The notes below the pieces were generated by a model, which saw only the letters and a program-made list of their open reading frames with translations, was not told the DNA's origin and searched no databases. A stretch of 64,000 nucleotides of DNA from Oxytricha trifallax (lineage: Eukaryota; Ciliophora; Spirotrichea; Sporadotrichida; Oxytrichidae), in NCBI GenBank assembly GCA_000711775.1, contig ARYC01000572.1, positions 61,592 to 125,591 on the forward strand, read 5' to 3'. The stretch's first letter is position 1, and the number at the start of each line of letters is the position of its first letter. A program made the position numbers and the translations under genes. This document shows positions 1-11,935 of this stretch, piece by piece.

Positions 1-37
1 ATCACTAAATATCTAATTAAGGGGTTTTGGGGTTTTG
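1..37. mobile_element. Right tip of a telomere-ended element (E0)
   Basis: The window opens inside the right terminal repeat of a TBE-like element. Two GGGGTTTT units end at position 37 and are followed by ATT (38-40), a possible ANT target duplication. The same end, with its upstream part, is seen at 16690 and 21472, so the rest of this element lies left of the window. Confidence 0.75.
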
Positions 38-791
38 ATTATAGAGATCAAACATCTAAATTTAAATAATTTTAAGACACTAAAAGAATCAATAATAATT
101 AAAATTTTAGGTATTTAGACTAAACTACTAAGCGTATTAATACATCTATTATATTTAATTAAAATATTTCTATGAATAATTGCTTATAAAAAAACAGTTA
201 AAAAATTAGTTATAATGATTACATTATTTAATTAAAAAAACTTCAGTTTGCTTTGCAGTGTTAATATCTTTTTATTTAATTAATAGCATTAAGTTTATTT
301 TTATATGGAATATAATCCTTTTAATTAATGCAATCTCAAAGATACTCTAATCATTTATAACTATGAACTTAAAATTTTTAATTTATATTTTGAAATTTAT
401 TTTAAAGAGTTATTACTATAAGTTTTTTATTTTTATTATTAATGGAGAAAAAATTAATTAGATCTAATAGTAATATTAGGATTTATGATTTAATGATTTG
501 ATTATGCAATATAATTATAAATATAAATAAAATAAATATAAATTCTAAAAACTCTAAATATGAATAAGCTCTCAAAATAATATTTTTAGTAATTTTTCAA
601 TATCATACATTAAAATATTCAATCTTTACAATAATTTGATTTTGAATTTTTTTTTGAATTTTAATAAACTCTCATTAAAAAGTTTTATTTATACATTGTA
701 AAATTATACTTAATAAATAATTAATTTTTATAACTCATTGACAATCTCGAAAAAAATATCCATTAGTATGGTAGACTTTACAAGTTACAAC
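38..791. repeat. Spacer between elements, no gene
   Basis: This is AT-rich DNA in which I see no coding signal. It lies between the right end of E0 and the left end of E1. It is nearly identical to 21473-22226, and a diverged copy is at 16691-17305, so the spacer was duplicated together with the elements. Confidence 0.7.
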
Positions 792-1767
792 AATCAAAAC
801 CCCAAATATCCTCCAATAATTTTATAAATATTTTATTGATTTTAGTATTTATGGGGATTAGGGTTTCTTTTAATAAATATCCTTTATTTTGTCTAGATCC
901 ACTTTATTTCTTAAATTTTTATGTTAAAATTAAATCATCACTTCTTTATAAATAATATCTATTTTAATTTAAAACAAAAGAGTTAACAGATTTAAAGTAG
1001 ATTCTTTTTTAAAAATTAAATTTGCTTTTTCAAAAAATTGATCTTAATATAAATACAGTTACGATAATTCAATTTGTATTTATTAATTTGATTATATATA
1101 TACTAAGATATTAAAACTAGATATTTATATAAGTATTAGATTCAATTAGAATGAATATAAATATTATATATCAAGACATAATATCACCAAATTAAAACGA
1201 TTACTGATAAAGTACTAACAATATAATGATTTTATAATTTAATTAAGGGATTATCTATTTTAGTATTGGTTATCAAATAATTGCTCAAAATATAAGAAGG
1301 CCTTCTATATAATATTTATATGTAAAAAGTACTTAAAATTATAGTATTAAGCGAATTTTAAAATCTTAGATGTTAGTAAATTTTAGTTTAAGAGCTCCTA
1401 ATAAATTAACAAACATTTCTTATAATTATTGTTAGATTCCATTAAGCTTTATAACTACTTACTAATATAAAATTTTTTAATTTTTACTGCCTCATCTATT
1501 GAAAAATTTAATTAAAATTCTATTTTTAAAAGTAAGTTATTAGTACTCTAAAGTAAATATTACATTAAATATAATTCAAAAGTGATGTATAATGTAAAAA
1601 ACAAATAACTTATCTTCTTTTAATAAAAATGTAATTATAACTTTTAAAATTGATTAAATAAAAGTCAACAAATAATTATTATTTATTTAAATTTTATTTA
1701 TAAAAGTGATAATATATTATAAGTACTAATATAGAAGATATTCTTCCACAGTTTAATAATTTATTTT

Positions 1768-2559
1768 TCATCGATTAGTGTACTCAATATCTGTCATTTC
1801 TTAATTGAAAGTAATTAGTGGTTATAAGAGTTATGGGGCAGGTTGCTATAATTGAGCAGGTGCATAATTCATATGGGGCTAAGGTGGCTTCTACTAGAAC
1901 ATCATGTTATGTGGGCCCATATTTATTGATTGAGATTGAATGCTTATCAACTGCTCAAGTTACAATTACGTTATGTGCAAATGAGCATCAACATTGAACA
2001 ATAAATAGTTATCATCATTTAATTAGAACGTAAAAGGTTTGAGGATATTCTTCTACTACTAAGTCCAATTAGACATTGAAATTTCAAATGAATTTTTCAA
2101 GCGCAAATGCTCCCTTAAAATAGCTACAGTGTTACGACACTGTTATGCAGTAAGTCCAGACTGTACAAGGCTTACTAGCAATGGAGAAAACTATGGACTG
2201 TATAGGATTTGCTGGTATTAGGGGTATGGGAAGCTATAATAAGGATTTTAGATAACTCCACCAAAGGCTTATCCTTGGACAAAAGAATGTGTCATATTTA
2301 AATTTGGAACAGGTTAGAATGACTCAGGTTGTGTAAAATTATTATGTGATTATCTTGAATCCTCATAAAAAGGTATTTATGGGAAATTGATATAGTAAAA
2401 ATTATTTATAATTTGTTGGCTAGAATTGTTAGAGTTTTGGTTCTACACTGCGCCTCCATTGAGCTAACCGATTTAACCAGTAATATTCCCATTGAATTAT
2501 TGGAGTTACCCTGTGTTAGAGATGCCAGAGGGGAGTTGTTTAGAAGGTGCTGTGCTCAT
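1768..2559 (-). CDS. Gln-rich INNYY-family protein, member 1
   Basis: An uninterrupted 263-aa frame with TAA/TAG read as Gln. It starts at the ATG at 2559 and stops at TGA (1768-1770). The N-terminal third is Ser/Gly/Gln-rich, then comes the family motif QQIINNFYYI near residue 60, an aromatic/Pro-rich middle and a Gln-rich C-terminus. There is no signal peptide or obvious transmembrane helix. It is nearly identical to member 7 (23203-23997) except near the N-terminus. I do not recognise the family; an intact frame in this AT-rich DNA, where TGA would be frequent by chance, argues that it is a real gene. It sits inside E1 and may be germline-limited, which is an inference. Confidence 0.8.
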
Positions 2560-2744
2560 TCGCTGTTTTAAATCTTAATTTATTATAAATTTATTAATTG
2601 TATCTCTCAATATTAAGATCAATCATGACACAATTTAATATTTATTATAAACGTTTAGCTTTTTTCTTATAATAAACAATTTTTTAATATTAAATACACT
2701 CAACTCCAAAGAATTAAATTATTTAAGATTTTTAACATAATCAT

Positions 2745-3190
2745 ATAGTTAATAGTTTTGTCCAAGCTAAGATAAACTTCATGCTATTGTATTCCAAAAT
2801 TTACTTAATGGCTTTCTTCTTTAATTGATTGATTTTCTTTAGTTTTTAAAGACCAGTTGTATTTCTAGTTTCTGAGACTGTTATCTGTTAGAATTCGTCA
2901 TTGATCTTTTAAATTTTAGTTTCATTCTTGCCCTTTGACTTTTATCTTCTTTTTTGTTCTTCTTAGGCTTTCTATCGCAGTATTTACTATTCATGAGCTT
3001 ATTGTTTAATGGACTCGTCTTAATTATTGTACGCTATCCTGGAAGAGTCTATAGGAGGACTTGTAACATCCTATCTATCTTACAAATCGTCATGATCTAT
3101 TTTTTCAAGTATTATAGTTAACTCTTCATTTTCAGGATCTATTTCTTCGCCCCCGCTTTCATCTGAAGAGCTTCTTTTAGCTTAGATACG
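2745..3190 (-). pseudogene. AVL9-MORN gene fragment (linker region)
   Basis: Read on the minus strand this matches the linker of the intact gene at about 36150-36600: KIRI-like end, SSDESGG, EEIDPENEE, ILEKIDHDDLQD, and then the Lys/Gln-rich segment up to MKFILAWTK. There are scattered substitutions and small indels, and no start, DENN-like part or MORN part. It is a captured or duplicated gene fragment, not a working gene. A sister copy lies at 24185-24600 in the same relation to the neighbouring Gln-rich gene. Confidence 0.75.
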
Positions 3191-3677
3191 AATTTTCACA
3201 AGAAAATTTGCAAAATTATTATATTAGTCAGAGTATTTCTTAGCAAGTGCTAATAAGACAAAGAAATCTTGAAAAAGAATAAGACAAATGCGAGGTAAGA
3301 ATAATTCAAGCATGAGTATAAGCTGCGCACATTCAAATAAAATATTTTTTCACTCTCTTCAAGTTGCTTATATGCGCTATATTATTCTTATTATGCCAAT
3401 TACTTCAATGATTGCTAATGAATCTATAGGAAGAGAAAGTTCAGGGGGAAAAATATCTCATCTCAATATTCAAATTAATAGTGAAAATATTTGATTATAA
3501 AATCATTTATTCTAGTTAACATATTAATTTACACTTATTTGCTTAAGTTTTTAGGTCTTTTTAATTAAAATTATTTTAAAAATGATTTGGCCTGCCCTAT
3601 AAAGTTTAATAAATTTAATAAATTTTGAGCTTAAATGACTATTTTATTTTATCAATTATATATTTGAATAAAACTTG

Positions 3678-3850
3678 ATGAAAGAGAATGTAGATAATAT
3701 AGAAAATGAACTTGCTGAGTGTTCACTTTTAAGAACACAAAAACTGAATTTGATTGGAAACATCGTTCACACAGACGTACCTATCTCAAAATATGAAAAT
3801 TTGAATCAAGTCATAAATACCTGATTTAAAAGTAGATGGAAAGACACTTG
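3678..3850 (+). pseudogene. Seryl-tRNA synthetase fragment, copy 1
   Basis: The frame gives ELAECSLLRTQKLNLIGNIVH then TDVPIS. The block GNIVH-x-x-VPxS is typical of the end of the N-terminal coiled-coil arm of seryl-tRNA synthetase. After LNQV a deletion brings in TGA, so the copy is broken, but KVDGKTLG is still visible on the other side. No other part of the synthetase is nearby. It is one of six copies in the window, and 387 bp separate it from the stop of Gln-rich member 2. Confidence 0.75.
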
Positions 3851-4236
3851 GGCATATTCATTAAATCTTCATTTACTTCATGTTGAATTTTATAGATGAG
3901 ATGATTATAGAGAGAATTTAAGACATAACAACTGATATTACGAATTAAAAACAGACACAAACTAATTAAAATGGAGGAGATTGAAAACTTAATCTTAAAT
4001 TTGTGGAACAACCTTAAAATTAAGGAGATATGGAGCGAGATTGTGATAAAAAGAAAAGTTTAGATGAAATTAGACTAAAGATGAAGAGAGCAGTGATGTA
4101 ATATTTTTGAGGGAATTTGAATTTAAAATGCTCAAAACAAGTGTTACTCACAATAAATAAAAATATAATCACCTATAATATTAGAGTTTACAGAATGTAT
4201 AATAATTGCATGCTTAAACGCTCTATGGCAAGGATT

Positions 4237-4959
4237 TCACTCATCAGATATCCCGTTCATCCTCTCATTTGAGCTTTTAGAGTCTTGTCTGCCACTGTTA
4301 GATGACCCTTATGTCTAGTTGACAGTCTGATTTCCTTGGGCAGAGGGGTTAGCTTGAGGCTAAATCGTAACTTGTACAGCTTATTACTACTAGATAAGCT
4401 AAAGTTGAGAGACTGCAATGAGAGCTTGCTATAAAGTAGATAAGTCGATGAGATATTAATTAAAAACATCATATTATAACTAATTGATGAGTTGCAGTTG
4501 CATTGCGAGAGCCTGTTGATTCTGAGTCAATAACTGAATAGCATTTTGGACATTCTAGGTTGCTGTCTGTTACTGAATTATCAAGTTAATGAGAGTCATA
4601 CTGAACTAAGGTGGGATACTGTTTTAACTCAATGACTAAGCAATTGATTGCGCGATACTGAACGAATTAAAGGCAGAATGAGAGGTACCAGGAACGAATC
4701 CACCTTAAAAGTTAGATCCAAAAGCAGGATTCCCTAAGTTCTGGAATGGAAGTGGTGCTTAAATGTTGGGAAACATAGCTTAAGGTCCCAGTGGTTGTTG
4801 CAATTATTGTTATTCTTATTATATTGAATCAAAAATTTGGGTTTAGGGACTCAAGATAACATAATAGTTATTTATTGTTTGTTGCAGGTTCGTTTGTTAC
4901 TATGTGTTCTAAGTATTGCCAGAGCCAAGCGGATTGATAGAAGATGCCTGAGAGTTCAT
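4237..4959 (-). CDS. Gln-rich INNYY-family protein, member 2
   Basis: Complete 240-aa frame, ATG at 4959 and TGA at 4237-4239. The family motif QQTINNYYVILSPQ lies near residue 27 and is followed by a Gln run. The middle has Gly/Pro/Phe-rich spacing, and the C-terminal half is a Gln/Leu-rich segment likely to form a coiled coil. The tail is polar (RQDSKSSNER). It is closest to members 3, 8 and 10. The function is unknown. It lies in E1, 3' to 3' with the seryl-tRNA synthetase fragment. Confidence 0.8.
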
Positions 4960-5319
4960 TTCTAGAGGATGAAGATTTTGATTTAATAGTCTTTAATTAT
5001 GATTATAGTTTAGATATTCAATCATAAATCCTTCACTTTCTTAATATTACATGTCATAATATTTATATTGAATATTTATTCTATTGTACTCTATGAAATC
5101 ATTTTGATATAATAAATACCGCTAATTTTCATTTCAAAATATAATATTTAAAGAAACGAACTCTGAATTTTTAATAACAATATTCAATTAAAAATTAATT
5201 GATCTATTTGCATTAATTTGAAAATAAAAATTAAAAATGAAAAAGACAGTATTTATAACTTGAAATATTAGCAATATAATCATTATAATTTCAGATAATT
5301 TTAGCTTTTCGAGAAATAT

Positions 5320-6185
5320 ATGAGTAAAAAAACAGAATTTTTTAAAAAAATGAAAGCAAAAATGGCTTCAGATCCAAATGACATTAATGAAGATAATCTA
5401 AGTGACGAGGATGACGATTTTATTGAATTCGGGAAATAAGGCTAAAAATTACCATCATCTAGTATACTCACAAACATTTCTGGTTTTGCAGGTTCTACAC
5501 TCAATTATAAAATTATTAAATTAAATATCACTCTAGGCAGCTGACTAGTTTTTACATGGTGGGAGTTCGGCGTCACAATCTCAAATCATCTCTTCAAATA
5601 ATCATAATTCTGCTAATTTAAGCCAATAACTAAAGACTGGTCACAGTGCTATTAAACTTTTGTATTGAAATGTCCTTAAAATTATATGATAAAGTTATGC
5701 AATTTATTGGATAGGTTCCTGCACACTAACTTCTTTTAATATTTATTATCCTGGTATTGTTAGAATGCAGTTGTCACTTTGGCAATAATTCAAATTTATC
5801 AATAATATGAGATTAATTGAGGAATAGAAATGAAGCTCTATTTTAACAATAAAATATAAGGACACTAAAATTCTTTCTGTTCTAAATAATCATGTATATA
5901 CTTTAAATAAGGTTTTTGAAAAGACAATAATGAATTGTACTTATGTCACAATCTAGAATTGCTATTCAACAATTTAAAATTGATAGAAGTAATGATGCTT
6001 TTTAGTAGATTAAAATTGAAGCATCTCAAAAATAAAATAAAATATTTGGAATCACAAAGTTATGAAAGGAGTTAGTATTTAACTTGTTAACAAATTTTGA
6101 TCTGTTATTGAAGCAAAAGAACTGAAAAATAGCATTTTTAATATTGAAGGAGTACTAAAGAGAGACTTCAGTATTTATAAAACTT
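5320..6185 (+). pseudogene. Degraded 5' copy of the AVL9-MORN gene
   Basis: Starting at ATG 5320, the frame gives MSKKTEF, then MASDPNDINEDNLSDEDDDF and LPSSSILTNISGFAGSTL, as in the intact gene at 33.9 kb. An IES of 31 bp interrupts at the same CACTC pointer as in the intact gene. Downstream, only islands survive (KDTKIL around 5865 and a block around 6060-6170), out of frame. Most differences from the intact copy in the N-terminal block are synonymous under the ciliate code, for example TAA/CAA. So this was once a real second copy that has since decayed. Confidence 0.75.
5503..5533. other. IES in the AVL9 copy, pointer CACTC
   Basis: CACTC occurs at 5498-5502 and 5529-5533. Removing the 31 bp between them and one pointer joins GSTL to QAADQFLHGG in frame. 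The intact paralog has a 36-bp IES with the same pointer. Confidence 0.75.
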
Positions 6186-6189
6186 GCCT

Positions 6190-7150
6190 TAAGGGTTGGA
6201 TATAAGAAATATCTCTATGTTTTCCTAGTAAAATTGTCAAATGTTTTGTAATGTTACAAATTTTTAAAATATTACAAATCTACTAAAATTTCCAATTTTT
6301 GAATTTAAATTAAGAAATTGATTGAATTTGAATTTCTTAGTATTAGAAGTGTTACTGATAGTATTTGTAAAGTCTAATTTTTTATATTTATTATTATTAT
6401 TCTTTGCTACTCTTATAAATGTCAAAGACACAAAGAAATAGTAGTCGATAAAGACGAATAATAATAATCCTAGAGTCATAGATTTAGAAATTTGCTTGAT
6501 ATACCACTTTGTTTAATTATTATTATTTATTATTGACTAACCAATAAGAATAAATATAATTTAAAAAAGAACTTCAATGTTTTGGATATTCGAGCATATT
6601 GGTTTGATTTGTATGTATGAATAGCACTAACAATTAAAACATAAAATTAAAATGTATTTGATTGAATTTGTTAATAAACAAGTTAGTGTAAAAGAGAATA
6701 AATAATAAAATCCTTAATTATAATTATAGAATTAAATAAATTCTTAGAAATATTTTTTTAAATAAAATTATGAAACTAAATATTATTTCCTTATTATGAT
6801 TTAAACTCTAACCTAATTTTTAATTCTAAAGAAATGATTTTTATATTTTCTATATCATAAGGTAATAATTAATTATTTTATTTATTTTCCATTATATTTC
6901 TCAATAATAATTAAATCAAGCAAATGAAATGAAATTATTAAATCTTATTCAGAGTAATTTATAATTTTTCTAATATTACAATGCAGAAATTAATTAAAAC
7001 GTATTTATAAAGTAAAATACGATTATAAAAATAAGTTCTTTTTCAATTTATTGGTGAGATCTTTAGGATCTTATGAAAGGGTTTTTGGGTTATTATGAAA
7101 GGCTTTTGGGTTCTTCTTATACTATTTCACTGTCCTTGTATATCAGACCT
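6190..7150. repeat. Right part of E1: conserved hairpin block, no gene
   Basis: I see no coding signal here. About 6390-6600 is shared with 11858-12075 in E2 and contains a conserved long hairpin (6391-6467). The rest is AT-rich. Near 7060-7130 there are degraded telomere-like GGGTTTTTGGG pieces. Confidence 0.6.
6391..6467. other. Conserved hairpin/cruciform (copy in E1)
   Basis: TTATTATTATTC (6391-6402) pairs perfectly with GAATAATAATAA (6456-6467). A second stem, CTACT with AGTAG, and a small inner TGTC/GACA stem follow. The copy in E2 keeps all three stems while the loops differ, which suggests the fold matters. Confidence 0.6.
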
Positions 7151-7699
7151 TATTAAGGGGTTTTGGAGTTTTAATTATACTATCCCGTTTCCCTTGTATA
7201 TCAGACTTTAAGTTATAAATAAATTAAATGTAAAAATTAGAAATTGTAGCAATTAAATTACTTAAAAAATAAATTCTATTTAAATAGCAAAAATTACGTT
7301 TAAGCTATGGATGTTTTAAATTACAATTATGAAGAAGTAATAATAAATTTTTTCTGGGAAAAATAGTAAACCAATAATTTTTGACTGTTTAAATTATTAA
7401 TTTAAATTTCAATCGCCTGAATATTAATTCTTAATTCTTTAATTAACAGATTTATTATATACATATAAATATACTTTCTGTTTAAATGAGTATTAAATAC
7501 TTCTTTAAAATAAATATTTAAATCTTTAACTAATCAATTATAATATAATTTATTATCATGGTCTGGAAATTTATAAAATATTTTAATTTTAATTCAAATA
7601 TTAAATGAACCTTTTTTAAGAGTTGATTGATCAGACTTAACTTGACTCTGAGCTTATTGATACTTACACTCTAGAGACTAAGGAACAATAAAACTAATA

Positions 7700-8640
7700 A
7701 TTGACGACAATTATAAAATAAAATTAGGATTACTGTGACAGCGATAATTGGGAAGACTACTCAAGTGAATCTGAAAATTCTGACTATTAAGATAATTAAA
7801 TTACTTAAAACTTAAATTAGACAGACATTATTAGCAATAATAATCGCAATAGCAAAATCAAATCCAATTTCCATGAAAATAAGATAAAGCAAGATTTATC
7901 TTTGATCCTGTAATTATTAAGCCTAACCAAAATTCAGATAAAATTAAGAAAGTTAAACCAAAGACCATAAATCTAAGGAGTTACTAAAAAATCTTGAAAA
8001 ATAGTTTAAATTTAGCCAACTAGGAGATTTTCTCTTTAAAAACCAATTTTAGCAGCTTAAATAAATTCATAAAATGGTTCAGGGAATATAGGAATTTAGA
8101 TCAGAATTAATCAAATAAATATACTATTGAATTATAGGGAGATTAATTTAGGAGCATCGATACTAAAATGAGAAAAATGAAAGAACTTGCAAACGAAAAT
8201 GACATATATCAACGGAATTTCACTACAGAATAAAAAAATAAGAATTTATTGGGAAAAATGAAAATTAAAGATAATTTCAAATAAATGGATAATTAATAAA
8301 AGCAACTTGAATTAAGTTTGAGTATAGACACCGATTTTTTTAGATAACAATCTTTTAAAATAGAAGAATTGCAAAAAGAATTAGAAAGATAATTGACTTT
8401 ATAAATAGGATTAAAATTAGAGAATGATTAAATTAAAAGTTAATTGAAATAAAATGAAGATGAAATTTTGGTAAAGCATGAAGATTAAAGTAAAAGAGAG
8501 AAAAAAATTATAGATAAAATTTAAATCAAAACAATATTAGAATTGAATTGTATTAAAATCGCTACTCAAAAGGGAAAAAAATTATTAATGGCTAATATGC
8601 TTAAGTAAAATTTAATTGGGGATTGTGAAGATCAAACAAC
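7700..8640 (+). pseudogene. Coiled-coil gene fragment cut by E2
   Basis: Plus-strand reading with TAA/TAG as Gln. A first acidic piece (SDNWEDYSSESENSDYQ) runs to a TGA near 7995. A second overlapping frame stays open from about 7960 to the E2 border, about 220 residues. It is Lys/Glu/Gln-rich with leucine spacing, for example DTKMRKMKELANEND and IEELQKELERQL, as in a long coiled coil. The frame change could be an undetected IES. The frame runs right up to AAT at 8641-8643, where E2 begins, so the element was probably inserted in this gene. The product is not recognised. A decayed copy lies at 12770-13340. Confidence 0.5.
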
Positions 8641-8749
8641 AATCAAAACCTCAAAACACTTTAATATTTTATAAATATTCTGATTTGTAGGGAATTCATT
8701 TGGGGTTGGGGTAATTAATTAAATTTGATGAAAAAATTATTAGCATTTT

Positions 8750-9600
8750 GGGTTATTAAAGTGAATGCCGGAAACTGTTTTTCTTCACTGCATCTTAGCT
8801 GTGGAATCAAAGCAATAATAGTTAAATTAAAGCTTAAAAGAAGGCAAAATTCCAATTCATGCATATAGGCTTTCTTATCAATAAAAAAAAATGAATTATT
8901 TCACGCACTTCTCTTTTTACTTAAAAGTTACTATGATTTACCGCAATTTTCATAAGTTTAAGATAACTGCTTAATAAATAACGAATATATATCAATGTAA
9001 TTCTTAATAACATGTAAATCATGTAAGAGATAAATTAATTTTAATCTGCATGTTATATGTAAAAATTCAACTTTATTAATGATTTAAGACTTAATAGAAT
9101 AATATTAGGCCTACACATGCGGACGATCATATGTTTACCTTCGAAGATTTCTTCTCAAAGACTTAGTAAAAAGATAAAGAGATATGTGACTAAAAGATTA
9201 AGGTGAAAAAGCCATAATTTTGAAATTAAAACCAATCTCATTTAAACATAATTATGAAGCTTGAGTATGAGACTTAATATATTTAGTATCATTATTTTGC
9301 TTTTCGAGATAAATTATTCTGATCTTGCCAAATAATTCAGTGCTACTTAATGAATCTATAGGGAAGATAATTTAGTGGGAAATAGTATCCCTTCATTATA
9401 CTGAAAAGAAATATTAAGAAAATTTGATTAATAGGATCATTTATTCTAATTGATATATTAATTTAAACTTATTTGATTAGGTTTTTAGGTTTTTTTAACC
9501 TAAATTATTTTAATAGTAAATTTGCCTCCCCCCTATAAAGTCCAATCAATTTAATTAATTTTGTTCATAAATGACTTTTTTATTTTATCCAATGTTTTGT
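8750..9600. repeat. Repeat shared by E2 and E3, no confident gene
   Basis: The blocks around 8810-9000 and 9110-9150 recur in E3 at about 13600-13810 and 13950-13990. The minus strand gives short readable pieces such as EIFDGK and NNS-rich stretches, but no long conserved frame. The block 9170-9600 resembles 3250-3670 and 24640-25070, the common left flank of the seryl-tRNA synthetase fragment. Confidence 0.5.
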
Positions 9601-9624
9601 TTAAATCAAACTTGATAAAATAGA

Positions 9625-9750
9625 ATGAATCTAATTGGAAACATCGTTCACACAGATGTACCTGTTTCAAAAGATGAGAATATGAATCAAATTACATCAG
9701 AGTGGGGCTAGATACCTGATTTAAAAGTAGATGGCAAAACACTTGGACAT
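9625..9750 (+). pseudogene. Seryl-tRNA synthetase fragment, copy 2
   Basis: ATG at 9625 opens NLIGNIVHTDVPVS, then KDENMNQITSEWGQ and IPDLKVDGKTLGHL. The frame is intact over this exon-sized piece, but the upstream arm sequence and everything after the synthetase residue pair Gly-His are missing. It lies 427 bp from the stop of Gln-rich member 3. Confidence 0.75.
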
Positions 9751-10176
9751 CTTTATAATCTCTTCATTTATATCATTTTGAATTATTTTTTTCATGAGAT
9801 GATAATAAAGAGAATTAAAAATAGAGTTAATTACTGATAATACGATTTAAAACAGACATTTACAGATAAAATGGAGATTCATTTATTCTTATGGTATAAA
9901 AACAGAATACGGCTTAAATTTAAGCCATTTAAAGTGCAAATTAGAATAAATCCATATTTTACTTGCAATTGGACTATCAAAGAAAGTATTTAGATAGATT
10001 ATATTTGGGGTTATAATCTTAACTTTTCCATATAAAATCAGTTATAATAGTATTTTATGAATTATTGAAGATAAAAAGAAATCCTATTTTATTGAAGTTT
10101 TATCAAAGGGTCATAATATTCTAAAAATAAGGGGTGGAGATAAATCTTGGTAGCAACTCATGGCTACAGACTACAA

Positions 10177-10923
10177 TCATTGCTCGCTTAGTCCACTCAT
10201 TTTCTCAGTTGAGTTGCCAGAATTTTGACTATTTACATTCCCGCCTTAGGGATTAGGTGGCACTACTTAAGCAATGTTGACTAAAGGAGGAGTCTAGGTT
10301 GCGGCTTCAAATTGCATTTACTGTTGGAATTACTGTTGGAACTGTAGCTAAACAATTGGTTCTTAAGCTTGTTGCAATGTGTTAGCATCAACGAGTTATT
10401 TATATATAGTATCATTTAATAATTTAATCATGAGTTAGAGTTACAAAGCGATAGCTTACTGATTTTAGTTGAGCATCTTAATCGCGTTCAATAAATTTAA
10501 TGCGGCATTTTAAGACTGGATGATAGCTTATATCAGTGTGAGGCTATTTTAGGCAGTGAAATTGTTGGCACTCATGATCTAAGCGATTTGAAGAGCAGTT
10601 CCTTATGATATTAATGAGGCCTGTTGCATAACAAATGGGACTATTCCCCCTGGAATTCCTTGTAAAAGCTAGTTATAGCCAGACATTGGAGCAGGAATTT
10701 ATCCATAGATATTTGGGAGAGGAGCTTATAGACCAATCTATTGTTGCAATTAAAAATAATCCATTAATCTAGAATCTATTATTGGTGATTAGATACTTAA
10801 GTAAATATTATTATAATTATTTATCATTTGTTGCAGATTAGTCTGAGTCTAGATGTTCTAAGTGGAATTCTAGTTTTGAATGCCAGAAAATATGGGACCA
10901 CTTGGAGGAAGCTAGTTTTGCAT
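10177..10923 (-). CDS. Gln-rich INNYY-family protein, member 3
   Basis: Complete 248-aa frame from ATG 10923 to TGA 10177-10179. The family motif is QQMINNYNNIYLSIQ, near residue 31. After it come Gln clusters, a Pro/Gly segment, a long Leu/Ile/Gln-rich stretch (likely coiled coil) with FQQQFQQQ, and a polar tail ending MSGLSEQ. It is close to member 2, whose tail ends MNGISDE. It is the only full gene in E2. The function is unknown. Confidence 0.8.
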
Positions 10924-10999
10924 TAATTCCTTTTAATTAAGATTATAATAGATCTCTAATTTTACAAATCTCTCTTTCTAAAGTTTGTCCACGTAGTAA

Positions 11000-11857
11000 T
11001 CTTTAAGATAAATATTTAATTATGGCATTTGATAAAATTACATGTGGTAAATTGCATAAATAATTAATTAAATATATGTAACATTCTAAATTTATTAGTT
11101 AAATTTTAAATCTAAAACTTGTGCAATTTATTCAACAAATTATAGATTCAAGTAATAATTTAAATTCAAAATGATAATCTTCTTAAACTTTGTGCGATGG
11201 AAAAAATTTATGGAAAAATAAGAAAGAAAATAGAGGCTTTTCAAAATGATTTAGAACCTTATTGACAAATACAGAGATTTTATTCAAGTTGGTAAATAAA
11301 GCCAAAATCACAATTATAATAGTTACAAATTAACCTAATTTTATAATGTAATATATTTTGATATTCTTGTCTAAATAAATCTTTTAAAAACGATTTTTTT
11401 TATTTAAAAATGGAAACTTAAACGTCTATATTAATTTACAATAGATAAAAAGACTGCAATATTTTAAAAAATTTTTAAATCCTTCTTTTGAGCTCTTACT
11501 ATTATGAAAAGTTCAACAATAACTTCTTGAATATTAAAAAATTTACTATAATTCATTTCGTTTAAGACTTATTAAATAGTTGATCAGTCAAAAGTGGTGG
11601 AAACATTAACTTTAATTTATTAATGTTATGTTAAAATTTTGCTGGATTTTTTCCAAGATTTATATTTATATTTTGTAAAATTAGCTTGAATGTTACTGTC
11701 AAATCTTTTTGTATAAAATCAAATATGAACCAAAGTTGAGATTGCTAATTAGTACAAATCTTTCTTTGAAATCTTTACAATCCTTAAAATAATTTTTATT
11801 TGAGAATTAATTTGGTGCTTCTGATAATTTATTGTATAATGTAAATATATATATTGA
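11000..11857. other. AT-rich stretch upstream of member 3, no gene
   Basis: I see no coding frame or recognisable element between the start of member 3 and the hairpin. It may hold that gene's promoter. Confidence 0.5.
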
Positions 11858-11935
11858 TTATTATTATTCTTTGCTACTCTTTCAAGTGTCAATGACAACA
11901 AAGATATAGTAGTCTATAAAGACGAATAATAATAA
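11858..11935. other. Conserved hairpin/cruciform (copy in E2)
   Basis: TTATTATTATTC (11858-11869) pairs with GAATAATAATAA (11924-11935), with inner CTACT/AGTAG and TGTC/GACA stems. It is the counterpart of 6391-6467; about 140 bp on its right side are conserved too. Confidence 0.6.

Larger units (their letters stand above)
795..7172. mobile_element. Telomere-ended element E1 (about 6.4 kb)
   Basis: The left end (795 onward) reads CAAAACCCCAAA and continues as a diverged copy of the roughly 73-bp terminal repeat of E6, including its inner GGGGATTAGGGTTT. The right end has GGGGTTTTGGAGTTTT up to 7172. AAT flanks both sides (792-794 and 7173-7175), matching the ANT target duplication of Oxytricha TBEs. 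Inside are two Gln-rich genes, a seryl-tRNA synthetase fragment and two AVL9-MORN fragments. I see no transposase, so it is either non-autonomous or a degraded TBE with captured DNA. The ends are eroded, which limits confidence in the exact borders. Confidence 0.6.
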
